A DNA stretch of 64,000 nucleotides from Calliphora vicina (taxonomy: Eukaryota > Arthropoda > Insecta > Diptera > Calliphoridae). The stretch covers positions 157,276,726 through 157,340,725 of the forward strand of contig NC_088780.1 of assembly GCF_958450345.1 (NCBI RefSeq), written 5' to 3'. Below the pieces are notes generated by a model, which was given only the letters and a program-made list of their open reading frames with translations, had not been told where the DNA came from and searched no databases. Positions 34,701 to 47,038 of the stretch are shown here, in pieces (position 1 is the first letter of the stretch; each line of letters starts with the position of its first letter). The position numbers and the translations under genes are program-made.

Positions 34701-36216
34701 AAATTTAAAAAAAAAAATATTTTTTATTAAGATGGAATAGGTACTTTTTCCGAAATATATTTTTTTAATCATATGACTTTCTAAAGAGTGTTTTGTAAAA
34801 AGACCAAAAAGAACATTTTTTTTATAAAAAAATAAAAATATACTTTTCTAAAATAGATACTATCTAAAAAGATACTATTTTTTTCAAATACTCAAAAAAG
34901 TTTTTTTTAATATACTTTTCACTTTCTTAAAATATACTTTTGCTTAAAAGTTACCTCTGCCACAAATTTAATATTTTAATAAAATTCTAAAGCTGTTTAA
35001 TTTCAATACTGCAACATATTGTGCAAAATCGTTATATATGTATTTCTTTTAATGAGTACCAAAAAATTACACTTCCTAACTAATTAAATAATTCTAGCAG
35101 AAAATAATTCCATTTTCATGCGAAATTATCTTCATTAAAATGCTGCTCATAATTTCAATAAACTTAAACATTCAAGCTCACTTCTACAACGACACGTTCT
35201 ATAACACAATTTGCCATTAACATATTTACGAAATAAATTTCCCCGGAATTTTAACACATTTTTACTTGTTTTTGTTGTATTTGATAATCTATTTCAGCTG
35301 ATTTTCAATAAATTCCAATTTTACTACACTTTTTTATATCTATGAATGTACTTGTACTTGTAGTACCTCTAACATAAAAAAAGAACATTTGTTTAAACAT
35401 GCGGAACAACAACAAAAACAAGAATATAAAAATAAATAATAATAATAACAACAAGAACATGAACAAGAACAGGAAATAGGGAAGTAAAAATAAAAACATC
35501 CAAACTTGGTGGTAGGAGTAATAAAAGGTGTCATCATGAAAACTCATTAAACGATTAGATGTTATAAAATTTTGACGTGCCCACCACCACCAACAGCACC
35601 AATACCAGCACCACTACAACGTAAACGATCCCATTGAGTATCTGGGGTCTCCTGGCACCCACTCATTCTATGCCACCATAAACATCAGTTCAATTATTCA
35701 TAATCATAAAGAGGGCATAAATACAAATGTACAGATACATATATGAAGTGGGTGGATGGGTTTGTTTGCTTTTCAGCAGCTTGTTTTCTCTGTGTAGGGA
35801 GCTTAGGTTTTGTGTTCAAGTGTTAATTATTATTGTTTACACCTGCCAATATTCACAACAAATATTTTTGTGTGTTTTATTTTTTTGTTTTATTATTATT
35901 TTTGTGTTTTATATTCAAACCAAAAATACTTGTAAGTACGGCGAACATAACATTATGATTATGACATAAAGTTAATACCAAGACTAACTGATTGTTGTTA
36001 AGATTGAGGGGGCGGAGTGGGGTTTTGCAGTTAGGGAAATGTTCGTTAAGATAATAAACAATGTTTTCTTTGTTTTAAGGCTTAAATAAGTTGTTGTGTT
36101 AATTAAACACTGTTTCCCAGGAGAATGGGTGGACTTTTAAACAAAATTTAAATATCTTTGTGGTAGATTTTTCTTCTGCTTCTGTTATTGGGTTGAAATG
36201 GCATTGGCTAAAACTA
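34701..36216. other. AT-rich non-coding interval
   Basis: No gene is recognised. Contains an AAC/AAT-rich simple-sequence patch at about 35398-35475, with minus-strand Leu/Phe-rich frames that are translation artefacts, and a CCACCACCACCAACAGCACC patch near 35580. Confidence 0.5.
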
Positions 36217-37915
36217 TTGGGTGAATGATTTAAAAATGGGGTATTTACAATAGATCTTTTTAGCGTATCTTTTGATTTTAATAACTTATTTATTCTCGTT
36301 TAGTTGTTGAAAATATCGAATTTTGTACCTACAAAGCGTCATATGCGGGAAGTTTTGCTTTACTTCATTAATTTGAAAAAAAGTGCCGCTGAATCACAGC
36401 GATTGCTCACCAAACCAATCGGTTTCAACATGCGAGAGAGATGGTCTGTGCGGTTCAGAAGTGGTGATTTTGACACGGAAGACAAAGATCGCCCAGGCCA
36501 GCCAAAATGTTTGTACACCAAGAATTAAAGGCATTGAAGATTGTCGAAAAACACAACAAGAGCTTGCAACATCATTGGGAGCTATTCATGCAGCAACTTC
36601 AAAACGGTTGCGAGCAGCAGGACTCATCTAAAAGCAGAGTATCGGGTACCATACGAATTGAAGCCTAGAAATACGACTTTGCATGTCTGAAATGATGCTT
36701 GAATGCTATAAAATAAAATCATTGTATAAATCGACGCAAAAGCCAAAAAGCGCTAATGTAATGCTCTGTATTTGGTTCCAGCAAAAGGGTCCTATCTAGT
36801 ATGAGCTGCTGAAATCTGACCAGACCATCACATGGAACCTGTACCGAACGCAACTGATTCTTTTGAAGCGAATATTGGTCAAAAAACGCCCAGAATATTC
36901 AACCAGACCTGAAACTGTGTTTTTTTCGCTCTTTGAAAATGACAGGAAACACTTCAGCTAAAGAACGAATTTTCGCTGTAGTGTGCTGTGCGGTTCACTG
37001 GCCAATCGACCACAAAGGGATGTGTTCTTGATGAAAAACGTGTATTACGTAAAAATCTTCGGGTATCAGGAACATCAGAACGCATTCCATTGTAGTACGG
37101 ATTGAACAGTGAAACGCAGACCACATTGCGTCAGTGCAATCAATAGAGTTGGATACCCTTCGCTCTCTCCTGTACGCGGTCAATAAACTCCAAATTTCCG
37201 TGGTGTAAATAGTGAGGAGAGCAGATGGACTGAAGTACTTCCTACACCGTTTCAGTCATCCGAGACACTTGAAGGCCTCTTTCAACATTTGACCAGTGTA
37301 CATCACATTGTATTCTCACGCCCTAAACATCAGGAGCTTTTGATTCCACAATATTTACACCAACCATAAATACAGATGAAGCGACATGGTTTGTCGTTCG
37401 TTTATGTGTCATCATGTAACACTGAGTCTTGCGAGCGTTGAAAGCGACGTTATTACCACGACCCTATTCAGAGATTGTCAGAAGGTCGCGGTTAAAGGAA
37501 TCATTCATGTTTTGCCTCATTGCCCCAATCTCCGACCATCTTGTAACTCTGTAACTGAATGAATATGAATGTCAAAAGTTGTTATCATCTGCAAGTGAAT
37601 AGATAGGGTTGAAAGTTTGACCTAGAAGGTAATTTAGAAAAAGAACTGAGCCTTGCGGTACCCCTGAATTTACCTTGAACTTGTTTGATGAGTTTCCATC
37701 TATAAGAACTCGACAAAAAACTTTAATGTTCCATCATGACAACAATACCTGTTAAAAAGTATTTAAAATTAAGTGGTTGGGAAGTTTTGCCACTACTACT
37801 TTTTGTTTCGATCGAAGCAGAACGCTCTCTCTGGGATACGCTTTACTTTGGAACAAAGTAGAACAGTTCTTTTGGCATCGGAATCCATATGTTGCCAGAA
37901 AGAAGGGAAGAGTTC
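36217..37915 (+). pseudogene. Mariner relic split by a LINE insertion
   Basis: The 5' end TTGGGTGAATGATTTAAAAA follows a TA at 36215-36216. The transposase reads SNFVPTKRHMREVLLYFINL, KKSAAESQRLLTK, RSGDFDTEDKDRPGQPK and RTQLILLKRILVKKRPEYS-like pieces. The expected start codon is mutated (ATG to ATA near 36311), and several frameshifts follow. The reading is interrupted at 36918 by a LINE and resumes at 37725 with CATCATGACAACAATACCTG, then GWEVLP, NALSGIRFTL-like and LPERREEF-like coding to about 37915. It is dead. Confidence 0.85.
36919..37717 (-). mobile_element. 5'-truncated LINE inserted in mariner
   Basis: On the minus strand this carries the same RT lineage as 17490-18260: FADD-like box decayed near 37590, VAFNARKTQCYMMTHKRT-like coding near 37395-37450, and a C-terminal HPFVVDWPVN motif near 36990-37020. 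The minus-strand 3' end is a short poly(A) (seen as GTTTTTTT at 36919-36926). The flanks AAACTGT (36912-36918) and AAACTTT (37718-37724) look like a 7-bp target duplication with one mismatch. It is therefore a genuine LINE retroposition into the mariner, later mutated. The frame at 36995-37183 is a piece of it. Confidence 0.8.
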
Positions 37916-40255
37916 ATAGCTCAGAGATATAGAAATTTCTAAAAAAAATATTTTTTCTCATTAGAAACCCCTTATCATTTCGGTGATCAAAATTGGCCCC
38001 ATAAAACACGTGATTGGATGCAATCATAGGTCTATGCCAACAAAACATTCAACGATGCATCAACAAAATTCACAAGCATATATCCAAAATGGCCATGAAA
38101 AATTTCCACACAAAGTGGGTATGGTCCAGCAAAACTGTGGAGACCATTTGGCTTCTATTTGATTCAATGAACAATCTAAAAAACCTCTGCTATCTATTTA
38201 ATTCAAAACATGCTCTATTTTGGGACACCCTTTAGCTATTTTCATATCATAAAGCTTCCTACAGAAAGTTTTTTCTAAGTAATTTACTACAAAAGTAAAA
38301 TTTTAAGTGATTAATGTTAGTTAATAATTTTCTGCAAACAAATGGATCCCTTATTATCAGCCTAAGGTTATTATTTTAAAATATGCCTCTAAATTCATTA
38401 CACTAAGCTTCCTTTTTAATCTTCTTAAAGTAATTATCCAATTGTTAAATGAATTTACATTAAAACTTGACCAAACATACCCCACCCTTCCCATTAAAAA
38501 AACGAAAAACATTGTAATTGCTTCAATTTCCCCAAGGAAACAGTGTTTACTGCAATTTTTTCATTATACTTAAATAAGTATTTAAATTTGTTGGTTGTTT
38601 ATATTCTCTCAGTATTATAAAAATGCTGTCAGTCTTGTTGGTGCAAAAGCAAGTAAATAAATGAATATGACATGGTTGACTAACTAGATGTCAGACTGCT
38701 GCTGCCTGTCACATTTCCATAAGAAAAATCATGCACAACTTTGTTTTTTTCTCCCAATAAATTTTACTAGAAAATATTTGCTGTTTTCGTTATTACTTAT
38801 GGTTATTGTGTGGTTGTGCGTTTATGTAAAAATAATTTATTGGGTCATAAAAAGAAATAATGCCAAATGATTCAAGTATCTTAAATAATATAAAAATACC
38901 CCACATAAAACAAAATAAAACCAAAAACATTACAAAATGAAATAAAATAAAAGAGAAGCAGTAGCTCACGTTTGTTTCATAAAAGCAAACGAGCGCCACA
39001 AAAGAATTATAGAAAAAACGCGTAAAAATGTGTTTGTTACGCTTTTCATGCCTGCAGACAATATAGAAAAATATCTAAGTAGGAAAATCACTCATTTTTA
39101 TATTCTGTGTAGCCTACCTTAAGGCGCCCTATTGAAATAATAACACTCATACGCACTCTGTATTTTTTCTTTTTTTGATATTTTGAGAGTGATAGAGTAT
39201 TAGTGTTAGTGAGTGTGTTTTTTTTGTGTAAATTATACATTGAATTGTAAGTATTAAAGCATGATGTATTTCCTTCTGTTTTTTATATTCGTTTTTCTAA
39301 AATTTATGGGGTTTTGTTTCGTTTGTAACCATTAAATATATTTTTTCTTTATTTTATTTCAAATTATTTTAATTTTTTTTTGTTTTCTGATCAAGAATTT
39401 GTATTTTCTTTGTTGTAAGCAAAGTATGTAGTACAAAGAGTATTTTGTTTTAAAGAAGTTTCCATTTTTGCCTTATGAATCCTATGATAACTTCAATGAT
39501 GAGTCTGATGATGTGTACTTTATGTTGTTAAGCTATTTAAGAGCTGCTACTTTAATGTATATATTTGCTACACACATAAAAACAGCTTTTAAATATTCTT
39601 GAAAAAAATTAAAAACATAAAATCCCATCAAAATCGGCAATTTAATTTTATATTTCTTTATTTTTGTGAACTCTTAAACGGGAGTAAATTCTATTGGGGA
39701 ACTGGAGAAAATCAAATGAAAAATATAATCAATAACAAGGATTAAAAGTAAATGTGTGGGTGTTTATCTAAGTGTTTTTGTAAGCATCTGTGTATTTGTG
39801 CATTAAATTTTATAATAATTCAAAGACTTTATAATTTTTAAACAAATTTGAGTTATAAATACATACTGTTATACACATGATTTTCAATACAAAGTTCTGA
39901 TATACACAAGAGTTTCTATAGAAAATACTATTATACACAAGATTTTCTATCAATATCAGAAAATGTTTACATTTTATTTTAATAGTAATTAAATAGCAAA
40001 TAAAACCATTAATATGAAGTTATTATAAATCGCAATAAACTATAAATCAAACACCTTAAACAACTAGCATTTGTGTGAAAAGACTATTGATGATTACTAA
40101 GTTGACATTAATCCTTTTTGCTATATGCTATGGAAATATGTATGGGGATTTATTATGTACAAAAATACTGCAACAATAAACTAATGCATATAAACAGGGG
40201 GACATGAAATTAGATAAACAACACTTTGGGGAATCGAAAGTGCAAAATCTTTAGA
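37916..40255. other. AT-rich non-coding interval
   Basis: No gene is recognised. The 73-codon frame at 38014-38235 has no domain and sits in repeat-like sequence. The interval 39.1-39.5 kb is T-rich. Confidence 0.45.
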
Positions 40256-41958
40256 CTTGCTGAGTACACTACAAATTGTCTCTAAAAATTTCATAAACAT
40301 CCTCAAATTCATAAGTTATTCTGAAAAAAACCGTTTTGAATGATGTTCGTCGACTTATCGACCTGCATCTTTGTCAGTTTTTGTCCGACTTTTAATTTTT
40401 TAACGGGTTTGGAAAGAAAACTGATTACGCTGACGAACATTTTTTGATACATTTTTAAGTTATAAGTATTGTTTTTGTTAAGAATATCCAAAAGAAAAAC
40501 AAAATTTATCAACTTTTTTTGATTCTAGTCGCTTTTCATTGCTTATTTTGATATGAAAGTTTATAAAAATTTATATCCACATATATAGAAAATTTAGTTC
40601 TTAACAAAGCATGGTTTTAATTATTCAAATCGGGTGAAAATTATAAAAGTTATTCAACTTTTAATTAACACCATTTTTAGTATTTTCCCCCCAGCGCACA
40701 CTGTGGTAAATCCCAAATCTAGCTGGACAAAATTAAAAAATAAATGTCTGGCAACATTCCTTCTGATCATTTAATGAGTTTCTCAATACAATAGGGAACT
40801 GTAATTCATGTTTTGTTTTTTTGGTTTTTAGCTGCGATTAGGAAAAACTAAGCTTTAAAGTCAGTTGTTGTCAACAAGTACATTAAGATTTCAAAGAGAA
40901 GTGTATTTTTTGTGTGACTTTGGTTTATGATTAAAAAGGCTACGGTGATTTTATTGTCATAATTTTTTTATATTATTATTAAGCTCCATTTCAAGGAAAT
41001 ATGCAACAATTTTCATTTAATTATTTCCATTGTAACTATTAAAAAAAAATATTTTTTGTAAGAAGATCAGAAATTGGAAAAAATAAAATATTTCCTTTTT
41101 TCAAGTAGTGTTTATTCCGCATAGTTCCGCTGTAAAACTATATTTGGGTTAATCTGCCAAGTGTTCACTTTAAGGTAAATCAAAAACATCTTGCGTATTC
41201 TTGCGACCGCCATACATTTTTTCACTTTTCCAGTATGACTTCTACTTTTTCACGAAAGAAAATTTTTGAAGAATGGGTAAAACTCCCAAAATACATTGCG
41301 AAAAAAAGGTTGGTTTTTTATAATCGTTTATATATTTGAACTCATTTTTTATATGATTCATAAGTGAGAAGTGAACCCAACGTGATTTATTAATTTTGTC
41401 CAGTTAGATTTGCGATCTACCACACTGTGCAGCGCATATAAATAAAAATAAACAAAAAACTGTAGAAAAAAATAATATTTGTAAAATTTTGAATTTACAA
41501 TGTAAATTTGTTCGAACTTTTTTCAAAAAAGTTTAATAACTTTTGCAAATATAAACCGATTTTAACAAGTAATATCTCATTTTTTCCCATATAAAGTTGT
41601 CTTTAAAACACTGTACAAATAAGAAGAAAAAAATTAAATTAACTATTGTTGAATATGAAAAATTACGAAAAAAAATAAAGCGAAACTTTTTATAAAAACT
41701 TTTTTTGATATACATTTTGTGCATACATTTTATGATAGCTTAATTCTTTGTCTATCCATAATTGTTTATAATTTTGAAATCGGTCTAAAAATGTGTGAGT
41801 TAGAGGTACTAAAGTACTACGACCAACCCTAAAACTGTATCTCAAAATTTTGAGGGTGTTTCAAAATCTTTGAAAGTATGTCCTCACCTAGGCCGACAAC
41901 CCCCATTTGGTCGCTTTTCAAGTTCTGACAAAAAGTGTCATTTTGTAGCAGAGTGTAA
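40256..41958. repeat. Dispersed repeat X, copy 1 (interrupted)
   Basis: Begins CTTGCTGAGTACACTACAAA and ends AGTGTCATTTTGTAGCAGAG. It matches 47039-47988 along nearly its whole length: shared strings include GACTTATCGACCTG, AAGTATTGTTTTTGTTAAGA and ACTTTTGCAAATATAAACCG. It is interrupted by a 733-bp Transib-like MITE at 40697-41429 that copy 2 lacks. No ORF survives; the minus-strand frames at 40309-40512 and 41533-41724 are AT-rich artefacts. The outermost ends share only a weak CTACAAAATG-type inverted motif, so the element class is unknown. Confidence 0.8.
40697..41429. mobile_element. Transib-like MITE with RSS-like ends
   Basis: The 733-bp element is flanked by a perfect 5-bp duplication CAGCG (40692-40696 and 41430-41434). 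Its 40-bp TIRs match at 36 of 40 positions. The left end is heptamer CACACTG (40697-40703), a 23-bp spacer, then ACAAAATTA (40727-40735). The right end, read inward, is CACAGTG (41429-41423), a 23-bp spacer (41422-41400), then ACAAAATTA (41399-41391). Transib elements make 5-bp, usually GC-rich, duplications and have CACAGTG-type termini. No transposase is encoded, so it would have been moved in trans. The copy of repeat X at 47 kb shows the site without the element. Confidence 0.85.
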
Positions 41959-43887
41959 TAAATTCGCTCATTTTGAACAATTCTCATAAGAAGGCAACCA
42001 TTTAAGTATAGTTATAGTTACTATTGCGGATTTTTATGGATTTTTTTATTTTAAAATATGCGCCTAAAATATGCCAAAAATATACAAAGATCGAGCAAAA
42101 TTAAAATAAAAAATTAAACCTAAATATCTCTTGAGCTAAAAGAGATAACCTACAGATAAAAGCATATTTTTGTAGACCTTCTCAAGGTCTATCTATATTT
42201 TAAATTTCAGTTCATTCGCATCATAAATGGCTTTTTGGCGATTTTTTTTAAATGTGTGATATTGAGGATCCACCCACTGATCCCCATTCCGAACACCTCA
42301 GCCGAGTAAATAATACAGCACAACATAGAAGTGTGGACTTGATCATGCTATTTAAACAAAAAAATCTTTGTTTTAGCGTCAAAACATAGTAAAAACGAAA
42401 ATTGTTAAGGTACAAGGTGATATTTATGTGCTATTTAGAGTGACTAGACACGTTCAGAATGCATTGATATGTTCTCAAGAGTTGTTCAACTTTACCGTAG
42501 CTACAACTTTGCTAAATATTGTTAGCGAAAAATTAGGAGACCCTGGAAGTTATTGTAAAAAAAGTAAAAAAAAAAAATGTTCTTCCTATATTTTTTCAAC
42601 AAAAGTGCACGAAAAAGCTATTTTTTGGAAAAAAAAAATTTAACAAAATTTATTTGGCGGACTTTTAGCTATATTATTGCTATATAATGTTAAGCCTTAT
42701 CACAAAGTCTGAATTAGCTGTTAACCAAAATCTGATGACACCTTTTTAGAGACCCACTGATTTTTAGAAACTTTGGTGGCCCATAAAAAAAATCGGTCAC
42801 CAAAATGGACAAACTGAGTATAGGGTTTTACTACCCTTTGGTAGTAGAGTCGAACCTATACAGTCATGATCGTGTGTTTTTTTCACTGTTGCACAGTGTA
42901 ATTAATCTACATGGAGCATTACAGTTTTTAAAAAAATTACAATTATGGTTGAATATATCATATCGAAATCGCCATACTCGTTTTCTCAAATAAAGCTAAA
43001 TGTTCAGGAATTATGAGTTTTTAAAATTATTTTGTTGGTCTCCTCTCATATTTAGCACCCTGTAACTATAATAAATACTATTTAGTTTTTTATTTCAATA
43101 TTTTTTTTTGTCTGTTTAATGTTTTGGTGTTTTGTTTTCGTTCATCGTGTTGAACTTTATGCTCCATGTAGCGCAAAAACCAAAAAAAACGGATATCCGT
43201 TGCATAGATTTTTGTGATGCCCGTGTTCATTATGTTGTTGTGGGTTATGTGTAGGGTGTTAAAGAGCATTATTCATAAAACTGTAGACTCTATACATTCA
43301 TAAAAATAAAATACCGCAAAAAAAGAAACACTCGGTCCGTGTTATTGTTGTTATTGCTGTTCATTGGTTTTTCATTTCGGTTCACGCTTGTTCATTTAGT
43401 GTTCGGTTGAGATGATGTTGGTTTTATTTTTATGTTGTGCACCAAATTTGTGGTACAACACAACAGACATTTGTTGTATCCATATGTAGAATTAAAACAA
43501 AAAAATATAAAATAAAATGAAAATTAAACAGAAAAACGAAATTAAGTATTGGGAATATTGTTTGAATAATAAAAATAACATGATTTTTGGGATTAAGATT
43601 ATTTTTGTAGTATTTATCATATAAAATAATGACAGATAAAAATTAGAGTGAGTCTGTGAATCTGCTTAAATATAATACAGTTGAAATATATGTATAGATA
43701 GATATACAGGTACGTAATGAAGGTAGATGAATGTTAAGGAAACTGGGTGTAGTTTTTTTTGTCATGGTGTTTTTATGAAAGAATATTTTTATTTTCAATG
43801 TTCAATATGTATCGTATTTATGTTGATTTTAAAGTCATATAACTTAGGGATATATTTGTTTGTACTCTGGTTAATCTCAATCAAATA
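41959..43887. other. Non-coding interval
   Basis: No gene is recognised. 41.96-43.05 kb may be part of a decayed element (ACTACCCTTTGGTAGTAGAG small hairpin near 42830-42850, CACTGTTGCACAGTG hairpin near 42885-42899). 43.05-43.45 kb is TG-rich on plus, so CA-rich on minus, like the other candidate leader-type intervals. Confidence 0.4.
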
Positions 43888-45345
43888 CATGACGAAAAAA
43901 GTGCCCCTGAAGCACACCGACTGCTCACCAAAGCTTATAGTGAGTGTGTTCCAGCAATTTCAAAGTGCGAAGGATGGTTTGTTTGGTTAAGAAGTGGTGA
44001 TTTTGACACGGAAGACAAAAATCTCCCAGGCCAGCCAAAAAAGTTTGAAGACCAAGAATTGGAAACTCGACAGGAGCTTGAAAAATCATTGGGAGTTAAT
44101 TAAGCAGCAAATTCAAAACGTTTGCGAGCAGCAGGATTCAGTCACAAGCGGGGAAATTGGATACCATTCGAATTGAAGCCGAGAGAGAACTTTGCATGTC
44201 CGAAATGATGCTCGAACGCTATAAAAGAAAATAATTTTTGCACCGAATCATTACATGCGATGAAAAATGGATCCATTACGATAAGTCGTAGCGTAAGAGA
44301 TTGTATGTGAAGTCCGGAAAATCAGCCGAATCAATACCAAAGCCAAATATCCAATGCTCTGTATTTGATGGGACCAAAAGTGTTCTATCTATTATCTACC
44401 GAACGCAACTGATTCGCCACATTGTGCAATACCTTTTAAAAGGCATTTGGAAAGAAGTGGTTGGGAAGTTTTGCCTCACCCGCCTTATGGACCAGACCGA
44501 CTACTGTTTCTTTCGATCGATGAATAACAGAGTATCCGAAATTGTCTTGATTCGTTCTTGTCCTCAATTATTTTGACCCGGAATTAGGGTTTTTAATTTC
44601 CCCACCTTTTCTGATTCGCGGGAATCGGGAAATTTGTTTCTACATTCCCGGGTACCCAGCTATTCCCGAAATATATAATGATACTGTAAATTAGGAATAT
44701 TATAGCCAAATTTCATATAAAAACTTAGTGTTATAATTATTAAATATCAGAGCTTCGAATTAATTAATAAAATTTGAGAATGTCAGCCTTTCATTCCATA
44801 AATCTATTCATAATATTGAATTTTTTAGATTCCAAAGCCTTTTTTAAACTGAATTAATTTTAAAGTTAATAACAGAATTTATTCAAACTTTGATTGATTA
44901 AATTTTTGTTAAATAAAATCATTTACAAAATTAATTGAAAAAATTGTCTTAAGCCTTTTTGTACTAGATTTGAATTGAAGAAAAATTTAATCATTTAATA
45001 AATGTTTGAAGCTATTTTGTTATGGATTTAAAGAAATTAAAATGATTTTTAAATTTTCATATGAAAAACTCCAAATAAATAATAATAATAATAAGCGGTC
45101 TATTATTGCCGAGATATAAGCAAAAAACTGTAAACAACTTTTTACTGTTTTTTGGTGAAAAAATAGAGTTCTAACTTGTTTTCTACGTATTTTCGTCAGT
45201 TTTTAATTCCCGGTATTCCCGACTAAAAATCCCGGAATCGGTTAGTGAAAAATTGCCAAAATTCCCGGGGAATTTGTACCGGGAATTCCAATGATAAAAA
45301 CTCTACTCGGAATCCATATTTCAAAATAAAAGCTAAAAATTTTAA
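43888..45345 (+). pseudogene. Mariner relic split by a hAT-type MITE
   Basis: Lacks the 5' end. Coding pieces are VPLKHTDCSPK-like (43900-43935), RSGDFDTEDKNLPGQPKKFED, KRLRAAGFSHKRGNW-like, EKWIHYDKS, KPNIQC, YRTQLIRH and RLMDQTDYCFFRSMNN (third-Asp region decayed), in several frames. It is interrupted at 44584 by a hAT-type MITE. About 40 bp of mariner 3' end (ATTTCAAAATAAAAGCTAAA) follow the insertion at 45306-45345. It is dead. Confidence 0.8.
44585..45305. mobile_element. hAT-type MITE with CCCGGGAATTCCCG motifs
   Basis: Ends TAGGGTTTTTAAT and rev-comp TAGAGTTTTTATC are flanked by CCCGGAAT (44577-44584) and CTCGGAAT (45306-45313), an 8-bp target duplication with one mismatch. Both ends carry GGGAATTCCCG-type palindromes (ATTCCCGGGTACCC near 44645, AATTCCCGGGGAATT near 45260) that pair as inverted repeats. 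The 721-bp interior has no ORF. It is inserted into the mariner relic. Confidence 0.8.
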
Positions 45346-46689
45346 AAAATCCAGCCGATGCACACTGGTCGATCCCATAGGCCAAAAATAAAAAAACGTT
45401 TGTTTTTTTCCAACTATACTCTTCAAGAATAGCTTCTAAAGTGAGAGCATGTTGACAGTTGGTTTTTGCAGAGTGAAAAAGTGGAAAATTAAGCGCAACT
45501 TTAAATTAATTAAAACCATATAAAAAAATGTTTTTTTGAAAAAAATCAAAATGAATATTGAATTGGTAGGTATTAACTTAATTTTAAGATAATTACAATG
45601 TGTTTAGCTTCTTGTGTATTTTTTATAAAATTAATATTTGCCCAGTGTCATTTTTAGTGTTCGTTCGTCCATATATTTCAATTTCAACTAGAGTTTTAGT
45701 TGTGTTTCCCCCTGATGTCTCCAATGGGTTTTTTTCTGGTTTATTAGTTAATATTCCAAGATTCTAAAATTGCAAATTTCAGCTGCATCCTTTTGCATCT
45801 CTTTGATTTATCTCCCATACACCAAAGCGGCCTCGTTGTTTTTGATGTTCAACTTTGAATTTTTGTGAGGTGTTTTGTTAGTTTATGTTCGCGTTGCTTT
45901 GTTATTGTTATGCATGTAAAGAATTGTGTTTGTTTTTTTTTCTTTTCCATGGACTTTTAATATTTTTACTTTATGAATTTGGTCCTTATTATAAATTGTA
46001 TTTGCAATAGTCACATCTTATAATTGCAAACTTTCGCGCTCACGTATTTTTGATATTTGGTGCTTAGAATGCTGAAAAAGCTCGAAAAGTGAAGGATGTC
46101 GTGAAAAACTATATTAAAAATGGGGGCTACACATTTAAAGAAAGTCATTTAGAAACACGCTTAAATTATAATTGCAAAAAAATTTAAAAATTTTGGCAAA
46201 AATGCAATCGTATAAAAACAAAAGTTCAAAATACATATTCTGATTGGCTTGCCTAAAAGGAGTCGATTTTATTAAACTCACATGAGCGAGCGGACCACGC
46301 CCAGATTTAGTTTGCAATTTTTTTAGTAAGATTTCTTATTGATTTTTAATTTTTTATCAATTTTAAAAAGTTTATAGTTTCACTTATATGGGGAGTGGGT
46401 GTGGCAGTTGTCCAATTACGCCCATTTTTTAAAAAAATGCGAGTCATCTACCACTCCCATTTTATCATTAAATAGTTCTGACATATTTATAAAGCCGTGA
46501 CCGAAATTACAAGTTGATACCTAGATTGGAAGTATTTTTGGCCGCCGACTCCATACTGCACCGACCACTGTGCGATGTATGGATTTTTCCATACAACAAT
46601 ATAAGGTACACTCAGTAGAAAATAAATTCTCAATTATTGAAAACTCTCCCTAGTGATTCTACCTTCTACAATTATTGTATCATGGTCTG
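45346..46689. other. Non-coding interval
   Basis: No gene is recognised. The minus-strand 60-codon frame at 46135-46317 has no domain. A slightly GC-richer string GGCCGCCGACTCC lies near 46541. The rest is AT-rich. Confidence 0.4.
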
Positions 46690-47035
46690 AAAATAGGTTA
46701 TTCGCAAAAAAGCTTTATCGATAAAAAAATTTCTTTAAAAACGCTTTCACTAAATAAATCACTTTTAAAATAATAAGTTTTTCACAGAAAAAGCTCTAGT
46801 CCCAAAAAAGTTTGTTTTGATTAAACTAAGTAAAAAATAAAAAAAAGCTTTTTATATGACAAGCTTTTTGATTAAATAAAATAGTTTATAAAAAGTCCGT
46901 TTCTTTAAAAGGATTTTTTATACAAGTTTTATATCAATAAATAAACGATTTATAAATGAAAAAGCTTTTCACATAAAAAAGCTTTTTTTTCCATCCACGA
47001 TGGAAAAAACTTGGAAAACTGCCTAGCGTGGGTTA
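46690..47035. repeat. AAAAAGCTTTTT-rich degenerate repeat, left part
   Basis: Repeated AAGCTT-centred palindromes (AAAAAGCTTT, AAAAGCTTTTT, ACAAGCTTTTTG) and GTTTATAAA-like strings. Similar AAGCTT motifs resume at 48025-48200 on the far side of repeat X copy 2, which suggests repeat X landed inside this block. Confidence 0.5.
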
Positions 47036-47038
47036 TAG

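Noticed and set aside
35305..35547. Leu/Phe-rich minus-strand frames resembling a membrane protein
   Set aside because: They come from an AAC/AAT simple-sequence tract; the hydrophobicity is a codon artefact.
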